45,832 nucleotides of DNA from Acidobacteriota bacterium (GCA_021778845.1 JAJYBU010000030.1:1-45832), one strand, 5' to 3'. Shown: positions 26,350 to 34,959, counted from the first letter of the stretch. Notes: generated by a model not told the origin, from the sequence alone. Program-made: numbers and translations.

Positions 26350-27654
26350 ATGAAGTTCAACACAATCAACCGCATTGCCAAGGCGGCGGCACTCTCCTTG
26401 GCAGTTGGGTTTGGCACCACGGCTTGCACCTACGACTACACGGCGGATTACCTCTACGCTGTGTCCAACAGCACCGGCCAGGTCAGTGCGTATACGGTCG
26501 ACTACCAGAGCGGCGTCCTGACGCAGATCAACGGCTCGCCGTTCCCAACCAACCTGACGAACCCGGTGACGGTGGTTGCCGCGCCCAATGGCAAGACGAT
26601 CTACGTCATTGGCGGAAGCCAGAATGCCAACGTCGAGGTGATGTCGGTGGGCACGGACGGCAAGCTCTACGGGCTGGCCACGCCCAGTCTTTATGGAAAT
26701 GCAACCTACCCGACGGCCGCGGCCATTGACTCCACGGGCACTCACCTGTACGTGACCTATACCTACCAGGGAGGCTTCTCGCCCGTGTCTCCGGGGCCTG
26801 GCGGCATTACGATTTACCCGATCAACGCGGATGGAACGCTGGGAACCCCTGCCAACACCAACGTGGGCAATAACCCGGTTGCCATCGCTACCTCGGTGCC
26901 CACCTGCACCGCAACACCGGCGCTGCCCGCTTCCGTGACCGGCCTCACCAGCCCCAACTGCATCATTGTCGGCTCCGCCGGAACCGCGAACAATGGCTAT
27001 ACCAACACCTTCCTGTATGTAGCGGACGCGGTGATTCCAGTGAACTCGCCAGTGGCCACTGCCGGGATCATCCTGGGCTTCGTGGAGAACCCCAAGGACG
27101 GCAGCCTGGTGGCGATTCCGGGCCCAACGAACGGGGGCTTCAGCGCCGGCAACTCGCCCAGCAGCCTTATCGTCGACCTGACTGGCAAGTACGTCTACAT
27201 GACGGACAAGCAGCAGAACGAGGTCTTCGGCTTCCAGATCGCGAATGCCACCTCAGGCGCGCTTTATCCGCTGGTCTCGAGCCCCTACGCCACCGGGCAG
27301 TATCCGGTCTCGATCACCATCGAGCCGCGCGACCAGTATGTCTACGTGGCAAACTACAACTCTGCTACGGTGAGTTCCTACACGCTGAATCTGGCGAATG
27401 GCTCGCTGGGTGCCTCGGCTGGCTCCAACTTCAGCACGACGACGGCACCCACCTGCGTCACCGTGGAATCGGAGCTTGGCATCTACCTCTATACCTCCGA
27501 TTACCTGAATGCTTCTATTTCGGGTGGCCAACTGAGTCCCAACACCGGTCAGGTCTCGGCGGTCGCAAACTCCTTCTTCCCCTCGGTCAGCCAGCCGATC
27601 TGCCTGGTCACTGTTCCCAACGGAGCCCACGCCCTGCAGTCGGTTCAGCCCTAA
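26350..27654 (+). CDS. Beta-propeller lipoprotein (YVTN / lactonase-like), copy 2
   Basis: A 434-residue paralogue of the preceding gene: lipobox GTTAC with Cys26 at the same position, then blades such as ADYLYAVSNSTGQVSAYTVDYQSGVLTQI, GKYVYMTDKQQNEVFGFQI, and DQYVYVANYNSATVSSYTLN. The blade repeats give a clear propeller. Sequences around the two starts share GGAAGCGCATGAAGTT, so the RBS and start were probably duplicated too. It is expected outside the inner membrane. Ligand or enzyme function unknown. Confidence 0.82.
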   Translation: MKFNTINRIAKAAALSLAVGFGTTACTYDYTADYLYAVSNSTGQVSAYTVDYQSGVLTQINGSPFPTNLTNPVTVVAAPNGKTIYVIGGSQNANVEVMSVGTDGKLYGLATPSLYGNATYPTAAAIDSTGTHLYVTYTYQGGFSPVSPGPGGITIYPINADGTLGTPANTNVGNNPVAIATSVPTCTATPALPASVTGLTSPNCIIVGSAGTANNGYTNTFLYVADAVIPVNSPVATAGIILGFVENPKDGSLVAIPGPTNGGFSAGNSPSSLIVDLTGKYVYMTDKQQNEVFGFQIANATSGALYPLVSSPYATGQYPVSITIEPRDQYVYVANYNSATVSSYTLNLANGSLGASAGSNFSTTTAPTCVTVESELGIYLYTSDYLNASISGGQLSPNTGQVSAVANSFFPSVSQPICLVTVPNGAHALQSVQP

Positions 27655-27676
27655 CCTCACAAGAAATGCGCAGCAG

Positions 27677-27708
27677 AAACGCCCGGCCAATGGCCGGGCG
27701 TTTCTCTT
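27677..27708 (+). terminator. Terminator after the propeller pair
   Basis: A perfect 12-bp stem AAACGCCCGGCC (27677-27688) / GGCCGGGCGTTT (27692-27703) with an AAT loop, followed by CTCTTTC. Confidence 0.88.
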
Positions 27709-27760
27709 TCTACCGGCTGCATCGAGCCATCGGATATCGGCTGTCAGCTATCCTAGAACC

Positions 27761-28609
27761 ATGCCTCATTCTTCAAGCTTCAGCCTGGGCGGCATTACGG
27801 TGGGCAGCGGTTCGCTATTCCTCATCGCCGGCCCCTGCGTCATCGAGTCCGAACCACACGCCCGCAAGCTGGCCGACGCGATCCAGCGCATCACCTCCGA
27901 TCTGGGCGTGCCGTATATCTTCAAGGCCAGCTACGACAAGGCTAACCGCACGTCCATCCGCAGCTTCCGCGGGCCTGGCCTCGCTGAGGGCTGCCGCATC
28001 CTGCGGGCGATCGGCGAGAGCAACGGGCTGCCGGTGCTCACCGACGTCCACACGCCTGAGCAATGTTCCAGTGTGAGCGATGCTCTGGGCTCGGTCGATG
28101 CGATGCTGCAGATTCCGGCCTTCCTCTGCCGTCAGACCGATCTGTTGATCGCCGCTGCGCAGACAGGCCGCGCCATCAACGTCAAAAAGGGCCAGTTTGT
28201 TGCCCCCTGGGACATGCTCCACGCGGTGGAGAAGATCCGCGACGCCAGCAGCCTGAGCTCCGTCGATCCGCGCATCTCGCTCACCGAGCGCGGCGCCAGC
28301 TTCGGCTACAACAACCTGGTCGTCGACATGCGCTCGCTGCCGATCATGCGGGAGTTTGCGCCGGTGATCTTTGATGGGACGCACTCCGTGCAGACGCCGA
28401 GCGCAGGCAACGGGGTCTCAGGCGGCCAGCCGGAGTTCATCCCGGTGCTCGCGCGCGCTGCCGTCGCCGCCGGGATCGACGGCATCTTTCTGGAGGTCCA
28501 CGACAATCCAGCCGAGGCAAAGTCGGATGGAGCGAACGCGCTGCATCTCAACCTGCTGCGGCCAACGCTGGAGCGACTGCTGGCCATCCACACGGCTGCG
28601 CATCGCTAG
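27761..28609 (+). CDS. kdsA: 3-deoxy-D-manno-octulosonate 8-phosphate synthase, metal-dependent type
   Basis: KdsA condenses phosphoenolpyruvate with arabinose 5-phosphate to Kdo-8-phosphate for LPS. The 282-residue TIM barrel has LIAGPCVIES with Cys26, FKASYDKANRTS, LTDVH, VKKGQF and FDGTHSVQ. Cys26 with His208, Glu245 and Asp256 matches the metal ligands of the Aquifex-type (class II) enzyme, whereas E. coli has Asn in place of Cys. TATCCT ends 6 nt before ATG 27761, suggesting a leaderless mRNA. Stand-alone gene; its presence implies an LPS outer membrane. Confidence 0.96.
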   Translation: MPHSSSFSLGGITVGSGSLFLIAGPCVIESEPHARKLADAIQRITSDLGVPYIFKASYDKANRTSIRSFRGPGLAEGCRILRAIGESNGLPVLTDVHTPEQCSSVSDALGSVDAMLQIPAFLCRQTDLLIAAAQTGRAINVKKGQFVAPWDMLHAVEKIRDASSLSSVDPRISLTERGASFGYNNLVVDMRSLPIMREFAPVIFDGTHSVQTPSAGNGVSGGQPEFIPVLARAAVAAGIDGIFLEVHDNPAEAKSDGANALHLNLLRPTLERLLAIHTAAHR

Positions 28610-28651
28610 CGGTAGCGGATTGCCACTGAAGGCTTGCGGAGCCTCTGCGCG

Positions 28652-29203
28652 CTAGCGCGTCGCGACCTGCGTGATGCGAATCTGCGGCATCTGCTGGTTC
28701 CAACTGTCGTTGACGTCGTCGAAGGCAAGACGGAAGTCGGCCTCAGCGCCGGGTGCCAGCGGCGACGCGCTGACCGGGCGCGTGTCCACGTACGGCTGGC
28801 GCATGTAGATGAGGTTGAGCGGCCCGGCTTCCATCTGCGGCGGCATTTTGACGTCATTGGAGAAGACGACCTGCACCGTAACTCCCGTCACCGTGGCCGT
28901 CCCGCGGTTGGCGATGTGACCTTCGACATACAGCAGCTTGCCGCCGGACATGCTCGACGATTCGCTCATGTGGACGTCGGTGAGCACAAGGTTCGGAGCA
29001 TAGGCTGCTGCCGGTAACAGCGTGTTGGGCGGCGGCGTGGCCTCGTGCCGCCGGCTCATCAGCACCAGCAGCGTGACCAGGATCGCCACCGCGACGGCTG
29101 CAATTGCCACCGCGGTCGTGGGGAAGGCACGCTTAGGAAGCGGATCGGTAAACAGGGGCGTGGGCGACGAGTTCGGCGACGGGTTGGATTCAAGCGGCTG
29201 CAT
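28652..29203 (-). CDS. DUF2393 membrane-anchored protein
   Basis: A 183-residue protein with a Pro/Ser-rich cytosolic start, one membrane segment (about 28-50, AVAIAAVAVAILVTLLVLM followed by SRR) and an outer beta-sandwich-like domain: LVLTDVHMSESSSMSGGKLLYVEGHIANRGTATVTGVTVQVVF. This is the DUF2393 pattern, similar to FxLYD-like extracellular domains. Function unknown. It ends 42 nt from kdsA on the opposite strand (convergent) and lies 72 nt downstream of the DnaC-like gene, possibly in its transcript. Confidence 0.75.
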   Translation of the reverse strand: MQPLESNPSPNSSPTPLFTDPLPKRAFPTTAVAIAAVAVAILVTLLVLMSRRHEATPPPNTLLPAAAYAPNLVLTDVHMSESSSMSGGKLLYVEGHIANRGTATVTGVTVQVVFSNDVKMPPQMEAGPLNLIYMRQPYVDTRPVSASPLAPGAEADFRLAFDDVNDSWNQQMPQIRITQVATR

Positions 29204-29275
29204 GATTGCCGATTCTATACCTGCCGGTCGGCTGTAGCTGGAGTCATAAGGGCGGAAGCAGCGCCAAATCTCTCA

Positions 29276-30037
29276 TTACGCGAAGGTCGCTCGCTTGACC
29301 TTCTGGCGGAAGTCTTCCCCGCTCATCTCGACGACGACGCACATCTCCTGCAGCCGGGAACGCATGCGCTCTCCGATGCGGTCGCCCAGGGTTTCCTCGC
29401 GGATGGCTGCGCGCGGACCGCTGGCGTCGGCTGCGAGCGGTGCCAGATTGGAGTAGTTGGTGGTGATGATCGTGGTGCGGCGGTCGTTGTAGCGCGTGTT
29501 CAGGATGTGCGCGACGGTGTCCCACACCCAATCCGTCGGCTTGGAGGCGCCCAACTCGTCGAGCACCAGCACTTCAGCATCGAAGACTGGTTGCAGAATC
29601 TCAAGCTCGGTCACATCGACGCTGCGGTTATAACTGTTCTGCACCTGCTTGAGCAGATCGCGGTAGTCAAAGAAGAGGCCCTTCGCGCCCCGCTCAGAAA
29701 CGAGTGCCTGAAGCATCCCAACGGCGAGATGCGTCTTTCCGACCCCGATGGATCCGGTCAGCAGCAGGCCGTTGCCATCGGTTCCGAACGGATAGGCCTT
29801 CACGAAGCTGCGGGCCTGCACAAGCGCCGCCGTCAGGGTCCGATTGGAGGATGGGAACTGGGTGTCGTAACTGTCGAGCGTGCAGTGGGCGTAGCGCTGC
29901 GGGATGCGCGCCTGCTCAATCATGCGTGCCGAACGCCGGGCGATACGGCACTCGCAGGCGGTCGCGACGCGCGTTCCGTCGGCACGCTCCACCAAACGCA
30001 GACCAGCACCTTCACAGATGGGACAAACTTCGGGCAT
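29276..30037 (-). CDS. DnaC/IstB-like AAA+ ATPase with N-terminal Cys cluster
   Basis: A 253-residue ATP-binding protein of the DnaC/DnaI/IstB group. The N-terminus has CPIC and CEC (Cys5, Cys8, Cys28, Cys30), a likely zinc site. Then follow Walker A GSIGVGKTH (95-103), Walker B VLVLDEL (156-162), sensor IITTNYS and GDRIGERMRSRLQEMC at the arginine-finger end. DnaC-type proteins load the replicative helicase; IstB-type serve transposons. No transposase or phage gene is near, so a chromosomal helicase loader is more likely. GATACT ends 6 nt before the ATG on the minus strand. Confidence 0.85.
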   Translation of the reverse strand: MPEVCPICEGAGLRLVERADGTRVATACECRIARRSARMIEQARIPQRYAHCTLDSYDTQFPSSNRTLTAALVQARSFVKAYPFGTDGNGLLLTGSIGVGKTHLAVGMLQALVSERGAKGLFFDYRDLLKQVQNSYNRSVDVTELEILQPVFDAEVLVLDELGASKPTDWVWDTVAHILNTRYNDRRTTIITTNYSNLAPLAADASGPRAAIREETLGDRIGERMRSRLQEMCVVVEMSGEDFRQKVKRATFA

Positions 30038-30140
30038 GCCCCTAGTATCGCAGCGTCGCGGGCCGGGCCGCTCCTGTGAGAATCAGGCCGGGACTGTGCT
30101 AAACCGCTGTCCGCCAGATTGGCGCGGGTTCACGCGGCTT

Positions 30141-30180
30141 TAGCCGGTCAGTGGTCATGGGCTTTTGGCCGGTCGGTGGT
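30141..30180. repeat. Pair of 15-nt direct repeats upstream of rpmE
   Basis: TAGCCGGTCAGTGGT (30141-30155) and TGGCCGGTCGGTGGT (30166-30180) match at 13 of 15 positions and start 25 nt apart. The second copy abuts the -10 box. The position fits sites for a transcription factor acting on rpmE. Confidence 0.45.
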
Positions 30181-30185
30181 AAACT
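30177..30185 (+). promoter_or_regulatory. Extended -10 element of the rpmE promoter
   Basis: TGG-TAAACT fits an extended -10. The predicted start is near 30192, giving a leader of about 150 nt. No -35 is obvious; the direct repeats occupy that area. Confidence 0.45.
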
Positions 30186-30342
30186 AGGAGAAGCGCCTGA
30201 AGCCCCGGGAGTCGGGGCCCAAGCTCGCAGCGCGACAGGAACCTCGATGTATCGAGCCCGCGACCGTGGTGTACGAAACCACTCCGCACAGTGGCCGATG
30301 CAAGCGAACCGTTCTGCGGCGGGAATGCTAGAAAGAAACACG
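30186..30342 (+). ncRNA. Structured 5' leader of rpmE (candidate ribosomal-protein leader)
   Basis: Three consecutive hairpins are exact: GCCCCG-GGAGT-CGGGGC (30202-30218), CTCGA-TGTA-TCGAG (30243-30256), and GTGGT-GTACGAA-ACCAC (30266-30282). GCG-C-CTG near 30193-30199 can also pair with CAGCGC near 30229-30234, enclosing the first hairpin. L31 leaders are proposed in other phyla; this one resembles none I can name. Role in autoregulation is inference. Confidence 0.45.
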
Positions 30343-30588
30343 ATGCCAAAGACAGGAATTCATCCCCACTACGAAGAGACGCATGTGAAGTGCGCCTGCG
30401 GCAACCAGTTCGACACACGCTCCACCCACAAGGGCGCGATCGTGGTCGAAATCTGCTCGGCCTGCCACCCGTTCTTCACCGGCAAGCAGAAGCTGGTCGA
30501 CACCGCCGGGCGTATCGAGCGCTTCCGCCGCAAGTTCGCCGCGACCGACGCCAAGAAGGCCGCGATCGCCGCCAACGACGCGAAATAA
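30343..30588 (+). CDS. rpmE: 50S ribosomal protein L31 (zinc-binding form)
   Basis: An 81-residue L31: [21 protein letters not shown], then [28 protein letters not shown], the family signature. Cys17, Cys19, Cys38 and Cys41 mark the zinc-containing (C+) type. A short Lys/Ala-rich tail follows. ATG 30343 is the family start; only a weak GAAAG precedes it. It has a long structured leader and a terminator at 30612-30645. Confidence 0.96.
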   Translation: MPKTGIHPHYEETHVKCACGNQFDTRSTHKGAIVVEICSACHPFFTGKQKLVDTAGRIERFRRKFAATDAKKAAIAANDAK

Positions 30589-30611
30589 CTCTCGCGAATC
30601 CCCTAACCGAG

Positions 30612-30645
30612 AGGCCTCTGCGATGCGCGGAGGCCTTTCTTGTTG
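30612..30645 (+). terminator. rpmE terminator
   Basis: AGGCCTC (30612-30618) pairs with GAGGCCT (30630-30636), with inner GCG/CGC pairs, followed by TTCTTGTT. Confidence 0.75.
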
Positions 30646-30702
30646 CACACAAACTCCTGCACCGCCGGACAGATCGTCAGCCCCTTGGAACGCGACACGT
30701 AC

Positions 30703-31986
30703 ATGAAAAAGAACTGGGAAAATACGGACCCTGCCAACGCGCTCGCGACACCGCGCACGATGCCGCATGAGGCTCGCGTGCCTGCGGAGATGCGCATTGG
30801 CGGAGTGCGCATTGCGCCCGCGACCGTGCTCGCTCCCATGGCCGGCGTCACCGACACGGTCTTCCGGCGCTTCATCAAGAATGCGTCGATGTTCGCGAAT
30901 CCGGCGGAGATAGCCGACGTGGACCGCACGACGAGCAACGAGGTCTCGGGCTGCGGGCTCATCATGACGGAGTTCACCTCGGCCGACGGGCTGAGCCGCA
31001 TGCGCGAGACCAAGCGCAAGCGCTACCTCACCTACTACGAGGACGAGCATCCGATCTCGGCGCAACTCTTCGGGTCAAACCCGGCCACGCTGGCCGACTC
31101 CGCGCGCATCTGCCAGGATGCAGGCTTCGATCTCGTCGATCTGAACCTGGGCTGCCCGGCCAAGCGCGTCGTCTCCTGCAACGGCGGCAGCGGCCTGCTG
31201 CGCGATCTGCCGCGCATCCGCGAGATCTTTGAGGAGGTTCGCAGGGCCGTCTCTATTCCCTTCACCGTGAAGTTTCGGATGGGCTGGAGCGACACCAACA
31301 TCGTGTGCGTGGAGTTGGCGAAGATGGCCGAAGACTGCGGCCTGAACGCCGTTGCGCTGCACGCACGCACGCGCGAACAGGGCTACGCCGGCGACGCTCG
31401 CTGGGAGTGGATTGCCGCAGTCAAAGATGCGGTCAGCGTTCCCGTCATCGGCAACGGCGACGTCCGCACGCCCGAAGATGCGGCTGCGATGATCGAAGCC
31501 ACCGGCTGCGATGCGGTAATGATTGGCCGTGCTGCACCGGCGAACCCCTGGATCTTTCGGCAGATTGCGCAGTACACGGCGAGCAAGCAGGCCACCGGCG
31601 TCGGCGTCTATGACAGACCCACGGACATGGACCGCTATCGCATGATCCGCGACTACTTTGAACGCCTGATGGCCGAGGTCGCCGAGCATCCCGAGGTGCT
31701 GGGCCCCGCCGAGAGCGACCTGGAGAAGCGGCTGAAGCGCAACCACGAGAGTGCGCAGCGCGACGCCATTGGACGCATGAAACAGTTTGCAAGCTGGTTC
31801 ACACACGGCGTTCCGGGCGGCGCCACGCTGCGCCGCGAGATCTTCGAAGCCAAACGTGGCGCTCAGGTGATCGACAAGGTCGAGGCGTTCTTCACCCGGC
31901 GCGATGCGTCGCAAGATGGAATCGCGCCCAAGGCGGCGATAGAGCCGGACGCGGAGCTTGACGCAACGCCCGCATGGATGGGATAA
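30703..31986 (+). CDS. dus: tRNA-dihydrouridine synthase
   Basis: Dus enzymes reduce uridines in tRNA D-loops with FMN and NADPH. The 427-residue protein has the FMN-binding LAPMAGVTD (43-51), MTEF, AQLFGSNPATLADSARI, the catalytic NLGCPAKRV with Cys151, KFRMGW, HARTREQGYAGDARWEW and VIGNGDV. It is about 90 residues longer than DusB, mainly from an N-terminal stretch of about 30 residues and a C-terminal extension with EPDAELDATP. ATG 30703 is used; ATG 30760 (MPHEARVP) is an alternative nearer the core. I cannot tell DusA, B or C from sequence alone. Confidence 0.93.
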   Translation: MKKNWENTDPANALATPRTMPHEARVPAEMRIGGVRIAPATVLAPMAGVTDTVFRRFIKNASMFANPAEIADVDRTTSNEVSGCGLIMTEFTSADGLSRMRETKRKRYLTYYEDEHPISAQLFGSNPATLADSARICQDAGFDLVDLNLGCPAKRVVSCNGGSGLLRDLPRIREIFEEVRRAVSIPFTVKFRMGWSDTNIVCVELAKMAEDCGLNAVALHARTREQGYAGDARWEWIAAVKDAVSVPVIGNGDVRTPEDAAAMIEATGCDAVMIGRAAPANPWIFRQIAQYTASKQATGVGVYDRPTDMDRYRMIRDYFERLMAEVAEHPEVLGPAESDLEKRLKRNHESAQRDAIGRMKQFASWFTHGVPGGATLRREIFEAKRGAQVIDKVEAFFTRRDASQDGIAPKAAIEPDAELDATPAWMG

Positions 31987-32024
31987 GCGCTCAGCAGCAG
32001 CCTGCCAGGCGCCGCTGAGCGCTT
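31985..32024. terminator. Terminator-like hairpin between dus and the aldo/keto reductase gene
   Basis: AAGCGCTCAGC (31985-31995) pairs perfectly with GCTGAGCGCTT (32014-32024) around an 18-nt loop. It lies in the gap between two converging genes. U-tracts are short. Confidence 0.55.
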
Positions 32025-32087
32025 CGATGACCGCAGTCGTGCTGCGAACGCAACCCATGATGGGGAAGTATTCTGCCGCGGCGAATC

Positions 32088-32948
32088 CTACTTCGCCGCG
32101 ACCTCCAGCTCCTGCATCTCGGTGTCGTTCAGCGTCACATCGGCGGCCTTCAGATTCTGTTCCAAATGCTCCACCGACGACGTACCCGGGATCGGCAGCA
32201 TCACCCGCGAGCGATGCAGCAGCCACGCCAGCGAGAGTTGCGAGACCGTTACCGCATGCTTTTTCGCAAGCTCATCGAGTTTGCCGCCCGGCTGCGCCAA
32301 CTTGCCCGCCGCCACAGGAAACCACGGGATGAACGCGATGCCTTCGCGTTCGCAATACTCGAGCACGGCTTCGCTCTTGCGATTGCCGAGGTTGTACTCG
32401 TTCTGCACGCTGACGATGTCGATGACCTTGCGGGCCTGCTCAATCTGCGCAACCGAGACCTCGCTCAGCCCGACGAAGCGAATCTTGCCTGCCGTCTGCA
32501 GCGTCTTAATCGCGCCCAGCGACTCTTCCACGGGCACCTTCGGATCGATGCGATGCAACTGCCAGAGGTCGAGCCGATCGCGTTTGAGCCAGCGCAGGCT
32601 CATCTCCACCTGCTGCGTCAAATATTCGGGACGCCCAACGGGCAGCCAGCGATCCGGCCCCTGCCGCGTGAGCCCACCCTTGGTCGCAATCACCGTGCCC
32701 TTCGCATAGGGCGCGAGAGCTTCGCCGATCAAGGGCTCGCTCACCGCTGGGCCGTAGCTGTCAGCGGTGTCGATGAAGTCCACGCCCAGTTCGACCGCGC
32801 GCCGCAGAACCTTCTTCGCGCTCTCTCGATCCGCTGGTTCTCCCCATATTCCCTTGCCGGTGATGCGCATCGCGCCGTAGCCCAGGCGATGAATCTCCAG
32901 CTCTCCACCCAGCTTGAATGTCTTCGATGCCACTGTTGCAGTTGCCAT
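32088..32948 (-). CDS. Aldo/keto reductase
   Basis: A 286-residue NADP(H)-dependent oxidoreductase with the full AKR tetrad: Asp60 and Tyr65 in [10 protein letters not shown], Lys90 in VIATKGG and His132 in [19 protein letters not shown] and the C-terminal [17 protein letters not shown] (cofactor-binding) are also present. GAAGGAGA lies 8 nt before ATG 32948. It is the last gene of a leftward cluster. The closest types are oxidoreductases annotated as general aldo/keto reductase; substrate unknown. Confidence 0.93.
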   Translation of the reverse strand: MATATVASKTFKLGGELEIHRLGYGAMRITGKGIWGEPADRESAKKVLRRAVELGVDFIDTADSYGPAVSEPLIGEALAPYAKGTVIATKGGLTRQGPDRWLPVGRPEYLTQQVEMSLRWLKRDRLDLWQLHRIDPKVPVEESLGAIKTLQTAGKIRFVGLSEVSVAQIEQARKVIDIVSVQNEYNLGNRKSEAVLEYCEREGIAFIPWFPVAAGKLAQPGGKLDELAKKHAVTVSQLSLAWLLHRSRVMLPIPGTSSVEHLEQNLKAADVTLNDTEMQELEVAAK

Positions 32949-33005
32949 CGTAAATCTCCTTCGCTTTCTTGGATGGCAGCAACATGCCCCGCGATGCACA
33001 GTTGA

Positions 33006-34919
33006 TTAGCGGCCGCTCTGCTTGCGCCAGACCACGCGAATCTGCTGCCTCCAGCGCTCGTCGAGCGCGAGCAGATTCCACTCCACGCGCGGCGAGAGAT
33101 AGCGCAAAATCGTCTCCGTAGCAGGATGGATGTACAGCGACGGAGCAACCAGATACAGCCGCGGCGGCAACGGCGAAAGCTCGACACCGCAAAAGTATCC
33201 ATGCCGCTGAAACTCGCCCAGGCCAGTCGTCGCGTCGGCCGTCTGCAGGTGATGCTGACGCACGCGAATCCAGTAATCAAGGCCCTGCAGAGCGAGGTGC
33301 AGATCGTCCTCCACCTTCAACTCGATCACAGCGAGCCGGCCATCCGCAGTGACGCCGAGAAGATCGAGCAGCCCATGATCGCTGGCGCCGGCGATCGCGG
33401 CAACCTGCGAGTAGACGTGGTGCGGATCGAGGCGCGGAATAACGCGGCTCTCGTAGGCATCGGCGTCGAGGCGATTTCCATCCACCTCTTGCGCACGCGC
33501 CTCGGTAGCGTCGGCGCGGTTGCCGATGGTGTCCGGATCGCGCTCATTCGCGAAGGACTCCACCGTTCGCCGCAAAGGAAGCTGTGTCGGCGGAGCGAGA
33601 CTGCGCGTGAGCGGCGCCAGATCGCGGCGCAGCATCGACTCCAGCCAGCGCTCGGGCGCTGCGCGGTACAGCGGGTCCTGCGTTGCCGGGCCCATGCCAT
33701 GACGCGCTCGCGTCTGCATCCGCGCATGCGCAGGCGATGTCGAAGGCGCACCAATCCTGCGCGCAGGCGAGGCTCCTCGGCGCGCGAAGACGCCCGAAGG
33801 TTCCGCAGCACGACGACGCGCGAAGAGTTCCGCGATCGTCTCCGCGAGCCGCGCGCGATTGCCTTCGGTGAGCGGCGTCTCGTTCGCTCCGGTGCCTGCG
33901 GTGATCTCGAGCGTCTGCGCGAAACTGTTCGGCACGAGCCCTATGCGCACGCGCGCAAACTCCATGCCGTGCAGCAGAAAGGCAAGCTCGGCGGTGTTGC
34001 GCAGGCGCTGCTCCACACGATGCTGCTCATCGCGAGGCACCAGTTGCATCACCTGTTCAATGCCTGCGGCGAAGCGTTCGCGCGCTGCGTGCTCGTCGGG
34101 CAGATGCACCAGCCGTGTGCGCAGATTGCCTTGATCGGTGGGGTCGCGCTGCGTGAGTTCCTCGCTGCTCTGCTCGAACTCCCAGAGCTCCCACTGCGCC
34201 GCATCCTCATGCAGCCACGCCATGCGCGAGAGCGTAAGCTGCGCCGATCCGCGCGGTACGACGACCTTCAAGCCCTGATATAAACGCCGGCCGCCGGAGT
34301 GCTCGCGGCAGTGGTGCAGCCACAGAATCCCCAGCGTGAGAATGCCGTCGATGACCGTCGCGCTCTCCTGCTCGTTGACGCCGATGACGGCCCACGCTGC
34401 ATTGCCGCGCACCAGCGAACCGCGCGTGTACGCCGGGCCGAAGCTACGCTCCAGATCCATCGCGGTGCGAAAGCCTTCGCAGGTCCAATCTGCGAAGACA
34501 CGCCTCAGCACGCGCTCAAGCGTGTGCACGTAGCGTTGGCGCGCAGTCTCACGCGTGGTCGGCGTTCGTCGCTCGCGCGATGCGACCAGCTCGAGTAATT
34601 TCGTTTGCGCATGACCGAAGCGCTGCGTTGCGAGCCGCAACGAGCCCGCACGCTCGGTTGCGGAGACGATCTGCCGCACCAGGTTGCGCTCTTCGCTCCA
34701 CAGGTGCAGCGTGCAGCGGTTGTGCTCGGTGCTGAGCGAAGCCTTCGCCGAGCGCAGGTCGAAGACGACCTTGCCGTCTTCAAGTACAGCGGCCTCAGGG
34801 TGGTCGGCGAGGAACGCCTCAATCTGCGTGGCGATGTGGGCAGGAGTCTGGGCAGACGCATGCGCAGCGTTCGGCTGCGAGGCTGACTGATCCGCGGAAG
34901 AAGCTCGGGGCGGCGGCAT
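33006..34919 (-). CDS. Large uncharacterised protein with PD-(D/E)XK nuclease-like C-terminus
   Basis: A 637-residue protein I cannot name. Residues 30-370 form an unrecognised mixed helix/strand region (GSLRLATQRFGHAQTKLLEL, GLKVVVPRGSAQLTLSRMAWL, NTAELAFLLHGMEFARVRIG). A disordered Arg/Ala/Pro-rich linker follows (about 368-420). Residues 490-600 look like a PD-(D/E)XK nuclease core: HGLLDLLGVTADGRLAVIELK with Asp519, Glu533 and Lys535, then Gln545 and Tyr549 (QGLDYW) in the QxxxY position, similar to the NucS/EndoMS-type C-terminal domain. It is third in a leftward cluster after YfiT-like and GNAT genes. DNA cleavage is inference. Confidence 0.6.
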   Translation of the reverse strand: MPPPRASSADQSASQPNAAHASAQTPAHIATQIEAFLADHPEAAVLEDGKVVFDLRSAKASLSTEHNRCTLHLWSEERNLVRQIVSATERAGSLRLATQRFGHAQTKLLELVASRERRTPTTRETARQRYVHTLERVLRRVFADWTCEGFRTAMDLERSFGPAYTRGSLVRGNAAWAVIGVNEQESATVIDGILTLGILWLHHCREHSGGRRLYQGLKVVVPRGSAQLTLSRMAWLHEDAAQWELWEFEQSSEELTQRDPTDQGNLRTRLVHLPDEHAARERFAAGIEQVMQLVPRDEQHRVEQRLRNTAELAFLLHGMEFARVRIGLVPNSFAQTLEITAGTGANETPLTEGNRARLAETIAELFARRRAAEPSGVFARRGASPARRIGAPSTSPAHARMQTRARHGMGPATQDPLYRAAPERWLESMLRRDLAPLTRSLAPPTQLPLRRTVESFANERDPDTIGNRADATEARAQEVDGNRLDADAYESRVIPRLDPHHVYSQVAAIAGASDHGLLDLLGVTADGRLAVIELKVEDDLHLALQGLDYWIRVRQHHLQTADATTGLGEFQRHGYFCGVELSPLPPRLYLVAPSLYIHPATETILRYLSPRVEWNLLALDERWRQQIRVVWRKQSGR

Positions 34920-34959
34920 GATTCGAAGGGTAGCACCATCGCCGCTGTAGTGGAATCGC

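Larger units (their letters stand above)
30038..30342. other. Divergent intergenic region between the DnaC-like gene and rpmE
   Basis: The 305-bp gap contains the start of the leftward gene's promoter, a pair of 15-nt direct repeats, a TGn-extended -10 box, and the structured rpmE leader. No further coding sequence is supported. Confidence 0.5.

Noticed and set aside
20100..27760. dif (XerC/XerD) site near the composition shift
   Set aside because: No sequence resembling the dif half-sites was found in the intergenic gaps I read.
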